Assembly (NCBI GenBank): GCA_025345505.1
Contig: JANVCC010000174.1
Span: forward strand, 3,343,797 to 3,407,796
Direction: 5' to 3'
Length of the DNA stretch: 64,000 nt
From: Todiramphus chloris collaris
Taxonomy: Eukaryota; Chordata; Aves; Coraciiformes; Alcedinidae
The notes below the pieces were generated by a model. It saw only the letters and a list, made by a program, of their open reading frames with translations, made no database searches and was not told where the DNA came from. Below, piece by piece: positions 21,647 through 34,400 of this stretch. The position numbers were made by a program, and so were the translations under genes. Position 1 is the first letter of the stretch; each line of letters begins with the position of its first letter.

Positions 21647-24600
21647 ACTGCACCCAGCTCCTCAAAAGAAGCTGGCTGTACTTTAAAGAGATAGCTCTGC
21701 TTATGGTGAGTCTAAGCTCTGGTCCCAGACACAATCACCATATAAAATACAGCCTGACCCAGGAGGCTGAACACTACAAGCTGAATTTAAGTTGCAAAAG
21801 CACCAGGCTTCTGTAATGTTTTATAAGGGGAAAAAAATGTTCTTTCATTTTCTTGTCTACTCTGTCACAAAATCTGTAGAAACCATTCTGAATATGTAAA
21901 GGCAGCTGTATGCATGACATAAATAGTACATTACCCATTCAAATTTCAGCTCGCTCGTTTGCGTTTCATTAACACGTGCTTGCAAAGAACATGGAAATGA
22001 GGATTGAGACACAGGGAAATGAACAGCGTGCAAATCACACTACCCAAAGTCAGAGCAAAAAGTTCCTCCCATCTCAAACAAACATGCAAAGATCTCCAGA
22101 GAGAAATACACTCACAAAGAGAAATATACTCATAGAAGTATTTTCTTATAGATCTCTCACAAAAGGTGCTTGCTAACTACAACCAGGTCATATCCAGTTT
22201 GTGTCATGAATAGGAAGGTTTACACATAAGTGACTGAACAAAAGATGGTCCTCAAAAGTGTTGAGTGAGGAGGTTCAGTGGAACGTATCGGTCTAACCCT
22301 CTGAATTCAGCTCAGTAAAAGAATTAGCAAATTAAGCTAAACATTTTTATTCTTAAAACAACCAAAAAAAGAGCTTTTTGGTGCACTGCCAAGCCAGCTG
22401 TCCTAGATTCCTGCAGCTACCTGCAGAAATCTCCCAGTGCACTTGAGGAAAAATGTGAAACTTCAGACTAAAGTACCCCTCGGTGTGATTAAAGACAGCA
22501 AAAATCTGACCTGTAGCCTAGAAGTCCTTGTTTCTGGAGGCTGCAGCAAGTCTTCGTGAGCATACTCTTGCACCTGACAATCACAGCAGTACTCCTCACT
22601 TCAGTCCCCTGATTGCATAGCAGAGAAGCTTTAAGTAACTTTTGATCATCATTCCAGAGATAAAGAAGAAAAAAAAATCAAATTTACCTCCACTGCTTCT
22701 CTTCCTGGCAGCAGAGCTAGAGCCAGGATAGACTGAGTTTTCTTTTCTACTAAGGGGAAGGGGCAGGGTGGGGGAAGAGGGAGGAAAAGTAGCTGATTAA
22801 ATGGTTCAGCCAATTCCAGTCACCTGCAGGCAATTTGTACTGGGTCAGCTGGAGTCCAGCAGGCCCTGCAGTAAAGTCTGCAAGAGCAAGTCAGGAATTC
22901 TGCTCATTTAACAGTCACCTGACTGGGAAAATGCTGGCTAGACCCTTGTGCATCCCAGGGAAACCAGTATGGGTTAAAAGGGAGAATACGGGAAGGTCTG
23001 CAAGAGTCTCTCCCAGGCTCTTGCAGAACTGTGCCATTTAGAATGGGTGTCTCCAGAATTACCTACCCCTTTGCCTCTCCCTTGGCTGCTTGATCTCTAC
23101 CAGCTGCAAAGAGGAACCTGCCTGACTCCCACCTGGGGCTCTTCTTGGCATGCAGACCTCCCAGGGGAGTGGGTGTCCCTACCTTCCATCACAAACACAC
23201 GGTGGTTCCAGGCTTACCAGTTAGTCTGCAAAGTGGTGTCCTACTGATCCTAGCTTGTCTCTGCTGGAGTTTGTGTGCAGAGTCCAGAAAAAGGGAATAA
23301 TCACGTGAAACATCTGAATACATGGATGGGTTCTACCAGCAGATTCATCTCCTGGGTCTGCAGGGAGAAAAACTTGTTCCAGCTCATGTCTTTCTAACAG
23401 CACAACTCCTCCAGCTGCCTTGCTTGCACTAACTTCCTTCAGCCTTTCCTCTATACCTGCTCCTGCCAAGCTCGATCATTAAGAGGTAGGGCAATTTAAG
23501 GGGAAAGCACAACTTCTGCACCAATCTAGTGGTCACCAGCTGAAAGCTACAGCACTTCTGAGGAACGGCAGGGCCTTGAGTTTCCAGTCAGATGTCACTA
23601 ACCCGCGTGGAAGAGTCAGGCCCCTGCACTTCAGTCATCTGAGGCCCAGCTTAGTGGTGAGCCTTTACAGGGTTCCTGTCATATGTTGAACCATAAGCAC
23701 TTCTGAAGTACCCTTAAACCACAGGACTCCCAGCTGCCTACCATCAGCTCCTGAACAATCTTCAGGTGTCAAGAGGCCAAAACTTCAGTGTGGCAGGAGG
23801 AAAAAAAAAAAAAAAAAAATAGTTAAGATTCATCCAATCTTTTATCATTCTCAAATAAAAGATAATGCAGTAGTGCAAAGAACTGAAGACATACACTGTG
23901 GTTATCACATAAAATTAAAAGCTTTTTAGTGTTTAAAATAGCATTTACACATAAGCAGCTATATATTAACTATACAGACACTTGGGTTTTAATACAATAT
24001 CTACAAAAAAGAATTCAATTATGCAATAGACATTTAACAGGAACAGTGCAGTCCATGCTAGCAAGAGGTCACTCTTCGAGTAGAACCAATTCTAGAATAG
24101 GTGATAGTCTGGGTTTTCATTATTTAAAATCACGTATCTTTGTTCCTCTACTGTACATAAAATTCTTTACATGTATTTCTAATCACTGATTAGAATTAAT
24201 AATTTTAAGTCAATCTTATTACAATCCAGTTAAATGCAAAACAAAAAACAATTACATCAACTCGTGAGCTGTCAAGTCTCAAGATGGGACTGCCCATTTG
24301 AACAGAACAAAAATAATATCAAAAGTCAATGTCTGTGCATCATTGCTTGCCATCCAATATACCTTTGGATAAAGTGTCCAGGGGACTGATACCTTTGAAA
24401 AGGAGATTTATTAACAGGAGGTAAAAGACAATAGCAGTGCTTTTAAGACTATTTGCCAAAAAACTTACTCCTCAGAGTCAAGATACTGGGTGGGTACACG
24501 ACCCCCTACAGACACGGCCTCCTTTGGAGAGGAGATGACATCCCAAACTGTTTTCTCATCATTTTCTGTGATCTTTCAAACATACCTGTTAGTCCTCGTT

Positions 24601-25837
24601 AAAAGCTGTTGGCAAGCACGCATGAACATTAAGCTCAGCTGCAAAGCACAGGCAGATGTTGAAGGTCTCACTTCCAGAATAAAAATGTCACCTATCTAAG
24701 GCTCCCGTTACGAGGCTGTTTCAACGCCCTGGAGAGCAAACCTGTAACTTCTCGTTGCAGAGGCACAGGCCATGCCTCCCAGAGCCCAGCCAGTGCCAGT
24801 TTCTTGACATTAAAACTGGAGAAAAAAAATTCAGGCCTCGGTGAGAGAGACAGACAGTTCTGCAGGACTCCAGCCTTCAAACCTTCTTCCCCCCGGCACA
24901 GCACTTCCTATTGGATGTGGCTTCCTTGGCATCAGTGGCTCGTGCTTCTGCGGGTGGTACTGTGCCCAGCAGGAGAACCTGCACAGTTAGGCCCCAAAGT
25001 GATACACACGTGCATCGAGAGCCAAGGATGGTGTCTGGGAAACCTCCTGTCTTGATTCACTTCTGAGAATTAAGAGCTAGCAATGATTTCAGGCCTAACT
25101 TCTCATTCACACTCCAACCAGCCTCTCCACTGGACACTACGAGGCTTTTGCTTTCTGCACAGTGGCCATCAGGTATTGCACCGTTCACAGAAGGGTCATT
25201 TACATTCTCCTCCTGCTCTCTGGAAACAGCAGGTTCTGCACGCTCTATGCTCTCGACCAACCAGCACCTCTGTCAGGGCACCCCGAGCACCCGGCAGGGG
25301 CCCGAGGTGGCTGCCTGTCTGTGGGTGCAGCTAGAGCAGGCTGGATTTAGCAGCCTGGTGTCTTCAGCTGTCCCACACCTACCCTAGGGACTCGCACCAG
25401 CCTCATTCCAGAGTTACCCATAAACACGCAAGGATATAACACAGTCGTTTCAACATAGCAGCAAAGACCAGCAAGACACAGAACAGTTTCTGCCAATAGC
25501 ATAACAACAAGACAAAAAAAAAAAAAACCCCAAACCCCAGCAGGTGTGTAAACTGCAACTCTTGAAAAGACATCGGGAAATTCAACACGTGTCTTCCACG
25601 GGTGAAAGCTCAGCCCCCAGACTGAATCCCTTTTGGAAATACCTTATTAAAATGAGAGTCTTCTCTTCCAGCCCCATGAGTTCTGCCTGAAGAGAAAGTG
25701 GGCTGGGAAAAAATTGTAACATATGAGACCAGGAAAGTTAAAATTAATTTAAAAGGAGAACCACTAGTGATTGTCAGTAAAGTCACAGACTCCTTAACAG
25801 TGTCTCCTGGAGACACAGCAGAATTATTTTACCCTGA
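21647..25837. other. TAS1R3 3' flank and spacer toward DVL1
   Basis: No coding exon is recognised on either strand. There is no AATAAA shortly after the TAS1R3 stop on the plus strand; ATTAAA variants occur much later, for example near 22488. A run of 19 A is at 23801-23819. About 23820-24450 is AT-rich and could be the distal 3' UTR of DVL1, read on the minus strand, with AATAAA candidates at 24407-24412 and 22346-22351. Confidence 0.45.
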
Positions 25838-28037
25838 TTTATTTCCTTGCTTTAAAGATCCATCTTTCAAAAGAGTTGACCGAGTTCAGTGAGCAGCTTT
25901 GCTGAGTTACCGGGAGGAGGAAAGGAAAAGAAAGGAGACTGATGCACAGTTCAGCTTTAGGCAGTGCCATTCTTTTGAATAAGCCATCGTCACCTCGCAA
26001 TCTCGCTGGCCCGTCGGATGGACTGTGACAGAAGCACCGCTGGCAGAAACGTTTCGTAGCTTGTCGGGAGATTTTTGTAAAGAAACCTGTCCAAACCCAC
26101 TCGGCTACTTTAGAAGCCCAGTCATGGGAGTGCCCAGCCTGAGTGACATGCAGCTTCTTCAGTGCCTAGCTCCCTTTGGAAAGGGAGACTGAAAAAGGTC
26201 TCCAATTAACACAGACATCTGAGAATGTTACTCTGCTTTTGGAACAGGGATCTGTTTACACACAGACCCGTAGCAAGAAAAGAAGTAGGGAAAAATTGAT
26301 CAGAATGAACGAGATAGAAAATGGACAGTTGGAAGAGTAATTTTCCAGGGTGACAAAGGAACACGAAACTACACATGTATAGTGAGAAAGATGTGTGCTC
26401 TTTTGACATTCATATTGGATATTCACACTACCCATAAAGCATGAAACGTAATAAAAAGCAGCTTCTTACCAGTGAAGAAAATGCTTATATACAGTAAAGA
26501 CTGATTTTAAAGCACCTGTCCTAAAACCTGCCAGAAGCAGGTATCTCACAAAAGAGGATTTAACTGAGGCACGGCCCCATGGTCAAATGCCACTAAGTGA
26601 CTGCAGCTTAATACTTAATTTCCCATTAAATGAGCCGCCAGGAGAGAGTGGGGGTGTGCTCCTACCGTGCCCTCATTCAGATACTTTAAAAAAGCTTCTT
26701 AAACATCACTGAAGGTTCCTGAACGTACTTTATCAAGCATCCATAGCCTTAAGAGGGGAAAATGCACAATAATGAAATCTTGGGGATGTACAAGAGCAGC
26801 TGCTGAAGTCAAAGCTCCCAGCAGGAGCTGTACCATGGGGCTCGCTCTGTCTCAGGTGGAAAGGCTCATTCATTGTACCATTTATGAAGTGTTCTCCAAA
26901 CCCCCCTCTCGCCTCCCCGCTAACAGCCCAGCCCCGGTCTGCACTCAGAACGTGTTCCCGTGGGGAACGCTGCAATTGGCATCAGACAGCTCCATGTTTC
27001 TATTGCAAAAAAAAAAAAAAGAAGAAAAAAAGATACTGCTCAGAAATTAAGAATGGAGAAAGAGCTGATCTCATTGAATGGCCATGTCCCAGTGGGAGCC
27101 AGGATTTACCGACGTCTCTGCCAGAATGGGATAAATATCCCCTTCGAAAGGGCAAAGCTGCAGCTACGCTGCCAGAATCCTATAGTGCCAATTGCCCTGT
27201 TTCTGTGGAAACCACTTGGAAAACCTGTAAGTGGGAGAGACAGACACATCTGGCAGCGGGGATGTGACCTAAATGCCCAGGAACTGACTGCAGCTACGAA
27301 GTCACCACCGTGCTAGGAAATGAAATAACTTCACACGTTCTGCACAATGAACACATACAGTAGCAAGACTCCACCACTCCCTTGATAGAACAATATTTTA
27401 AAAAGATAAAACAAAAAAACAAAGGAAAAAAAAAAAAAAGAAAGAAAAGCTAGGAACTGGTTTGAGACTGCTCCTTCCCAAGCGCTGACCGATGCGTCCC
27501 GGAAGGAGCTTTAGGAGGCAGTATCACAGATACCAGCCAACGGTCATTTTTTTCCTTGTAAGAGAAAAAAGCAGGGAAAAATAAAAGTGCTACTATGCAT
27601 TATTGGAAATTTAGAAGTCACGTGAAATAACAGTCCTCGAATCAGCCAAGAAGATACGCTAATTGCACTGAAGTAGGTGCCACAATTACCAAAGCTCGTT
27701 AAGAGGTGAATATACACCGGCCATTCACAATCAAAAACAAGGGGGGGGGCGGATAAAGAAAAGATGCCATCCATTTGCTGATATTTAACAATCCCAGGAG
27801 ATTACTATTTTTTTTTGTTCATTTTTGGTGGGGGATTAAATTATATAATTTTTTTGTCTTTTTTTTTTGTTTTGATTTTTCTGCAACACAATTGCAAACC
27901 AGGAAGGTGTGACATGCAAGACAGCCAAGTTTCTTCCGTCAAGTGTTCGACAACGACCAAATTGCCCACCCACCCCCCCCCCCGAAACGATCCCCTGCCC
28001 CGGCCCTTCCCCAAGCAGAGTCTGAAGGCACTTCCTC
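25838..28037 (-). other. DVL1: Probable DVL1 3' UTR
   Basis: Sequence following the DVL1 stop codon on the minus strand has no recognised coding exon. The first minus-strand AATAAA is at 25838-25843, about 2.2 kb past the stop, with more distal ones further on. It contains C/G homopolymers (near 27968-27979) and several A/T tracts. The UTR end is therefore uncertain. Confidence 0.5.
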
Positions 28038-28456
28038 TCACATGATGTCGACGAAGAATTCACAAGGGTTGCCCATGGCCTTCTGGAAGGACTGCCGGCT
28101 CCCCGTCAGCTCCGGAGGAACGGAGCTCAGTTCCCTCACGGGGGGTCCTCCGGGGGGTCCGCTCGTCCCGTAGACTTTGGAGCCCAGCTTGGGGAGGTTG
28201 TAGAGGGGTGGGAGTCCCGGCGGCCCGTAGGAGTGCTGGCTGTGGTGGCTTCTCTCGCTGGGGGTGGCAGAGACGTGGCTCCGGTGGCTGAGCTGGCTGA
28301 CCGGCCTCTCGCGCCGCACGACGCTGGTGCCGCCCCCGCTGCGGGCCGTCTGGTCCGACTCGCTGCCGCTGCCAGCCGACTTGCGGTCCTTCTCCCTGCC
28401 AAGGGCTCTCCTGCTGTTCTCGCTGTTGCTTCGGTTCGAGCCGCTGCTTTTGCTTC
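28038..28456 (-). other. DVL1: DVL1 exon 15, C-terminal domain and stop
   Basis: This exon encodes the last 139 residues: a Ser/Arg-rich linker ([19 protein letters not shown]), then a Pro/Gly-rich segment ([10 protein letters not shown]) and the conserved tail [18 protein letters not shown] followed by CEFFVDIM. The tail is the DVL C-terminus that can fold back onto the PDZ domain. Its acceptor (minus-strand CTTTAG) is preceded by two long G runs rather than pyrimidines. Confidence 0.93.
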
Positions 28457-31400
28457 CTAAAGCCCCCCCCCAGCCCCCCGAGTGAAAAGGACAGAGAGTA
28501 AAGAGGAATTAGCTCGCGGCCCCCGTTGTCTCCTGCATCAGCTCCCGCCAAAACCCGCGGCTCGGGGCAGGACCGCTGCAATGGCGACGAGGGTGACAAA
28601 ACCGGGCCTGGACGCGCTGGTGGTGGCTGATGGGATCCAGCAAGGATGATCGGTAGGGCAAAGCTGACAAGGTCGTGCCATGCACGGGTACACGTAGACA
28701 CCTTGGAGCTTGCACGGGCAAAGCAGCAGCTAGCCGAGAACTACCGGCTGGAAGCCACCTGCCCTGCTGCCACCCCACTGACTGGAGAGGGCAGGAGCAA
28801 GGAAGGAAGAAGCAGGCACTGGGGTTTCGACTCGAGCAAACGAGGTTCGATCTGATTGGGACTGCCTTTGTTATCCTCTATTGGCAAAATCTCTAGGTGA
28901 AGAAACTCGTTTCCCTTCCCTATCGTCCCTGGTCACGCTGGGTGCACTCGCACCCAGGGCCAAACCACCTGAGGTTAGCAGATGTCCTTTTGCTGGCTTT
29001 GCTGGGTAGAATCTTTTAAAATTCATCACAGTAGTGCTCAGTTGTTAAAGAATTCTTCAAAAAACAGTTACTCGTTGAACTGCTCTGTGATGAATCGGTA
29101 GCATGTAGGATGTTCCCAGCAGAGGCCACTAACCCAGCTCAGAAAACCACAGTCCTGCTGCTGGTGTGTGAGCAGAGCTGCTCTACAGATGAGCTTCACT
29201 AAACTTCAGAACTGATTTTACATAGAAGTTGAAGGTCATGCTCTGTAACCATGAGACAGGACAGGACAATGTCAGGAGACATTTCCAAGTTAATTATACA
29301 TGAAAAAAACCCAAAAAAACATTCCACAGAGTATCTCGCTAAGTTCACTTCAACTTAGTGCAAGATTAGCTACCCGAAATGTATCCCCAGCCAGCAGAGC
29401 AGGGAACCAACCCTGGAGTATGAATGAGCCACTGCAATGGGAAAAGCAGAATGATTCTGAGCTGCTCCTTTCTTTAACTACAGCTGATCATCATCTTCTG
29501 GCAGCTTCAGCTGCTGTTTAGAGCAGGCAAACAGAAGAGACAGAAAACTATACTGACCTGGAGTGTGCACAAAATACTACAAAGACTCACAAAGGTGAGT
29601 TTTTTGCAGAGGTAAGGTGCTCCCTGATCTATCCCTTCAAATGTTTCATAACAATCTTGTAAAAGCAAAGAAGAGAGGAGAAACTGCTCGTTAGCAAGTT
29701 GACTGTTAACAGCCTTTGCTCCAAAGAACAACAGAGAGATTATCTCCAAGAAGCACCTTTGTAAGCCCTCCAGTGTAGCACACAGTTTGCAGTGGAAGAA
29801 AATTGACATTTTCTTTTAACCCTTCCACAGCTAATATGCCTCTGCCTCTACCTCACGATGTGTCCTGTTGCCACCCATCTGAACCCTGCAAACCTTACCC
29901 AAAGTCATTATTCCTTAACACAAGCTCCCCATACACAAGAATTCATTGTCAGTTCCATAGCTTGTGGCTGAGTAAAGACCATGCAGGGGAGAACGAAAGC
30001 GGCACTGGAAGCGCATACTGCTGACCTTGAGAGGTCTTCCACAGTCAGTAGGACTGACACTGCCTGGGGACAACCCATCGCGTTGCTACTCCAGACTTCA
30101 GTGTGTCTGGAGCAGCAGCTCGAGATGATCTGCCAAGACTCCAAGAGTGGTTCATGCAGACTTTTTGTCTCAGAAGAACCTGGCTTCCTGCAGCTGCGCT
30201 CCACTCCGCTCACATGGCAGAAAGAAAACAGAGAATCCAACCCTGTCTCTCTGACATGCCTTTAAATCCTGTCACAGAACAATCAGAAAGTCCTTCTAAG
30301 CCTTGAGTTTAAACGCCATCTAACAAGTGTTCTACCTTCTTGGCAGCTTGGGACTGGCCTGTCTTGGAGACAGGCAGCCCAGCCTAGAGCTGAGGTTTGA
30401 AATGCTGCTGTGCATTGAGGCAGGTTGAGCATCCAAGACAATTCAAAAGGGAAAAAAAAAAAGAATAAAGAAAAAAATACAACTAAACATTTGGGTCACA
30501 AGAGTCTAAATGATCATGCTGTGAATTCATCAACATTATGGAGGCATTTGAAGCTTACCAATCCCCTAGAGTCAGCCATTCCTCTATGAATCCTTCAGTC
30601 TAATGCTTGCTCAGAATAAAACAAGGGAATAACAGTTACAAAACAAGAAACAACACAGAAGTGTAGTTTCCAAATGGAGAACAAGGAAAGCATTGAAACC
30701 CTTCAAAATTAAAACACCTTGGTGCCTTTCATAAGGGTCTCTTTAGCCAGTAACACAGGTCGCATGGATAAAATACCAAACCTCTCCTGTTCCAGCAGAG
30801 ATCTAACGTTCTACTGCCCACAGAACCAGCTGCCAAAAAAAAATAATCACATTCTCTCCAGCACAATCAGCTTGCACTTCTAAAACCTCTGGATACCACC
30901 GTGAGCTTCCTCACAGCCACTTCCTATTTTGAGGTAAGGTGGAAAGCAATAGTGCTGAACTCTTGCAAGCTAGTTCCTCTTATGTATTTTTTTTTGGTGC
31001 AATTTTGCAAAATCTAACTGGCTGTGGTTAGTTAAAATACGGGGAATCCTCACCCTCTCCTTACTGGCAGCATTTCCAAAAGCAAAACTCACTCTGGAAG
31101 TGGCTTTAAAAAAAAAAAAAAAAGGTTAAAAAAAATCTCTATGGCCAAAAAAAATACATACTTTTTATTTATTAAGGTTTAAAAGTGAACCACAAAATTA
31201 TCCTAGGGCAGGAAAGGAGGAGGTCAGGTTTTTAATCCATGCAGTATTATCTTTTTTTTCCCTGTCATATATTCCATAAGAGACTCTCCTCCCCAGGGGC
31301 AGTGTTTCAGCCCTGTAAACCAGCTGGCTGCCCACCTCCTGCTTGTCTCACACAAGCAAAGAGAGTGACTTTCCTTTTGTTGCGGTGAAAGCCAAGAGCA

Positions 31401-34400
31401 CCTTGGTTCTAATCCCTGCTCCATCAGCAACGACATGTCCTGGTTTCTAGCAATATCAAGTGACTGCAGCCCCACTGCTGGCAAAGGCTCTGACCTCTAA
31501 AAAGAGGGGTAATTGTTTATCTGTTTTAATAGGGTGGACAACTGAGTCATTAACGCTGGCTGATAAGCATTATCTAAGCAGCAGTTTACCTTCTGGTGCT
31601 GCTGGATAACAGAAGCACAGATGCCCACGACACACAGCTTGGCTCTTAACTCCCCACTGTCATTCTGCACGGGGTACAGAACTGGAGCGTAACTATAAAG
31701 AGCACGTGTCCATTCTATTCTGTTCCAGTGACTCAGTTAGAACACCGCTGGCAGTTTCCCTCCAGAGCTGAAAGTCTAACCCACTCCACCACGTCCACAA
31801 ACCGCCCTGGTTCAGCGCGGCCGCACCCGGTCCATGCAGGAAGCACACACAGAACCACAAGACAGGAGCACAGACAGCACGAAGGAACGCAAGCAAATGG
31901 TTCGGGGTAATGACAGCGGGAGAAAGAAATACCAGATTAACCACCTTACCTTCACTTTGCTGGCTCCCTGCACTGCCACTGCCATAGCTAAAGCCTGGGT
32001 CTTGGTATGCTGGTGGAAAACACGGAGGGGGCAGAGGATACTGGTACGGGTATCCTTGGCCTAAAGGCCAGGGAGCAGCAGGATGTGGAAGTGGAGCAAG
32101 GGTATCCTGATCCGAGGCTCCGCTAGAACCGTTGTTAAGGTTCAGTGCAGCCATATCTGGAAAAGAGAGAGAAGCTGAAGACTCTTTTCTTACCTAGCAG
32201 CTGACTCCTCCATGCCAGTAATGGCAGCACCTAGTGTGGTGAGGGACCAGAGGGACTCAGCCTCCAGAGATCACTCAAAATACCACACACAGTAGGGCAG
32301 ACATCACTGTCTACCACTGAGCACCAAGGCATTTCTGTAAGTCACGGGGGAATCATCCCCATTTTACAGACTGACTGACAAGCAGGAAGGCTGCGGCATC
32401 ACCAGAAATAACCTCTCAGTGCAACGCCCTATCTGATGAGTTCACCCTTCTCTTCCAAGCGGTCCCATCGCTTGGTCCAACAGGAATTGTCAACCACTTT
32501 GTCATGCAGCTTCCCAGTGACAGCCTGTTCTGAACACCCGCTTGTCCTACGGGACTCTCCTCCGCGCGAGCTCCAGAGAGGCGAGACACGTGCCGCTCTG
32601 CCCTGCCCGGCTGAGGAACTTACTGCCACAGAGGTCTCCAAAGACATAATAGCACTGTTCCGAGAAGGTGATTTTGTTCACAGTGTGCCTGAGGTAGCCA
32701 TGTTTTAACATGCTGCTGGCGTATTTTCTAGCCTCCCGTCGGTCTTTGAAGCCTTCCACGTGTGTGTAAAGCCAGTCAACCACGTCTGCTCCTAAAATGA
32801 AAACAGGAAGAGAGGACACAGGATCATCTGAGCCAACTCAATCTTCTTTGGTTTTTTAATCTTCACATTATGACACAGCCCACTAGCACTGCTGTGTCAG
32901 GTACTTAATGCAAATATGAACACGTAGCAATCTTGCTGCAAAGAGCTTAAAATGTTCTTAGCAAATAGGAACTACAACCAAGACTGACTAAATGTCAGCA
33001 CAGCTCAGGTCCCAGGACAGTTAGGATCAAAGGTAGAGTAGTTGTAGGAAAAAAATCTCAGCAGTTCATGTAAGGATGGTTTCTTCATACTATTTCCAAA
33101 AAGTCCCAAATGTGTGGTTTGGTTTTCTCCCCAGCATTCCCTCGATGTGCTGCTTACCTATCACTGCATTGGAGATGGTAATTTTTAACCACATCCTGTC
33201 CCGAATTTCAAGGCCTGAGTCTGGTAGCTGCATAACCTTGACAATAGTAGCCATGTCACTCTTCACAGTTAAGGGAGATTCTTCTAATTCTAAAAGGAAG
33301 AAAGGTTACATGCTTCTCTGAAACAAACCAGGTCCTAAAAGCACTTCTCAGCCCTTGGATGAAACGTTTCAATCCACAGATGCAAAAAAAAAGACACAAA
33401 GGTTCCCAAATGCACCCTGATCAATGGCACAAATTATAGCATTTGTACCAGCCCTTCAGAGATTGTGCTCAGTGAGAGCAGTTTAGTCACTGAGATGCTG
33501 AGTCCCTGTGTGTCTGGACTGCACCAAGCAGCTGTAGGTCAGCGCTGCACTCTTTCAACCCACGCTGCACTGAGTTTTGCAGAAAAGGAAACCCAAGGAG
33601 TCCTCTGACCGTTGCTTTCCGTTTCCATTTGCCATGAACAGCCCCTACCCACCCAGTGGTTCAAAACTCTGCAGGACAAGCTGTTTTTGGCTTGTTCTTT
33701 AAGTTTTGGGTTAATTGGCAGGAGTAATACCCATCTGCATGAAGGAAGATGTCTCAGTCACTCTCCATTTGCTTTTTTAAGATTTGGATATCAGCATAAT
33801 TGGGGAGAATTGAAATTAGAAAATAAATCTTCCATCATGAGGATAAAGGCCAATGGTTTCCTTAAAAAACAACATTCCAGGGCCCCATCCTTACAAATTA
33901 ACAAGTCACGTCCCCCAGCACTGCTCTGCCCTGCATGCTTCTTGCAGAACACTTAAAAAAATGCTACTCCCAAAATGCCTCAGCAGCTGCCACTGCCCCG
34001 TTTGCATTTCACAGGCTCTTAGAGGCAGAGCTGGCTCACCAGAGGCTTCTCGCTTTCCTGATCAATTTTTATACTCAAACCAGAACAACAGGGCTGAGAT
34101 TCACCCCGTGAACTGAGGTGCCTCCTGTAGCAGTCTGGTGCCTTCAGAAAATCCTTCTCTACCCACACACAAAGTGGCACCTCATAGTGAAAGCCCAGTA
34201 GGGTGAACCTGGGTCAAAGAATCCACCAGGCTACTTGTGCTCTGCCCAGAACATCACCCTGCCTATACATAAGACAACTATATTCTTTGGATACAGCACC
34301 CAGTTTTCCCTCCTACTCCCATCTTCTCAGCCCTAGAAAATTCAGGCTGAGCATGTGTGTTCTGTTTGTAGTTCAGACCCTTCTCCAGCAGCATTCAGAA

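Noticed and set aside
26772..27050. Small plus-strand frame with MGLALSQVERLIH
   Set aside because: It briefly recalls the start of an S100-type protein, but no EF-hand follows and it ends in a poly-A-derived lysine run. It lies in the likely DVL1 3' UTR.
28060..28701. 213-codon minus-strand frame over DVL1 exon 15
   Set aside because: It is in a different phase from the DVL1 frame, crosses the splice acceptor, and reads as low-complexity Arg/Gln/Pro.
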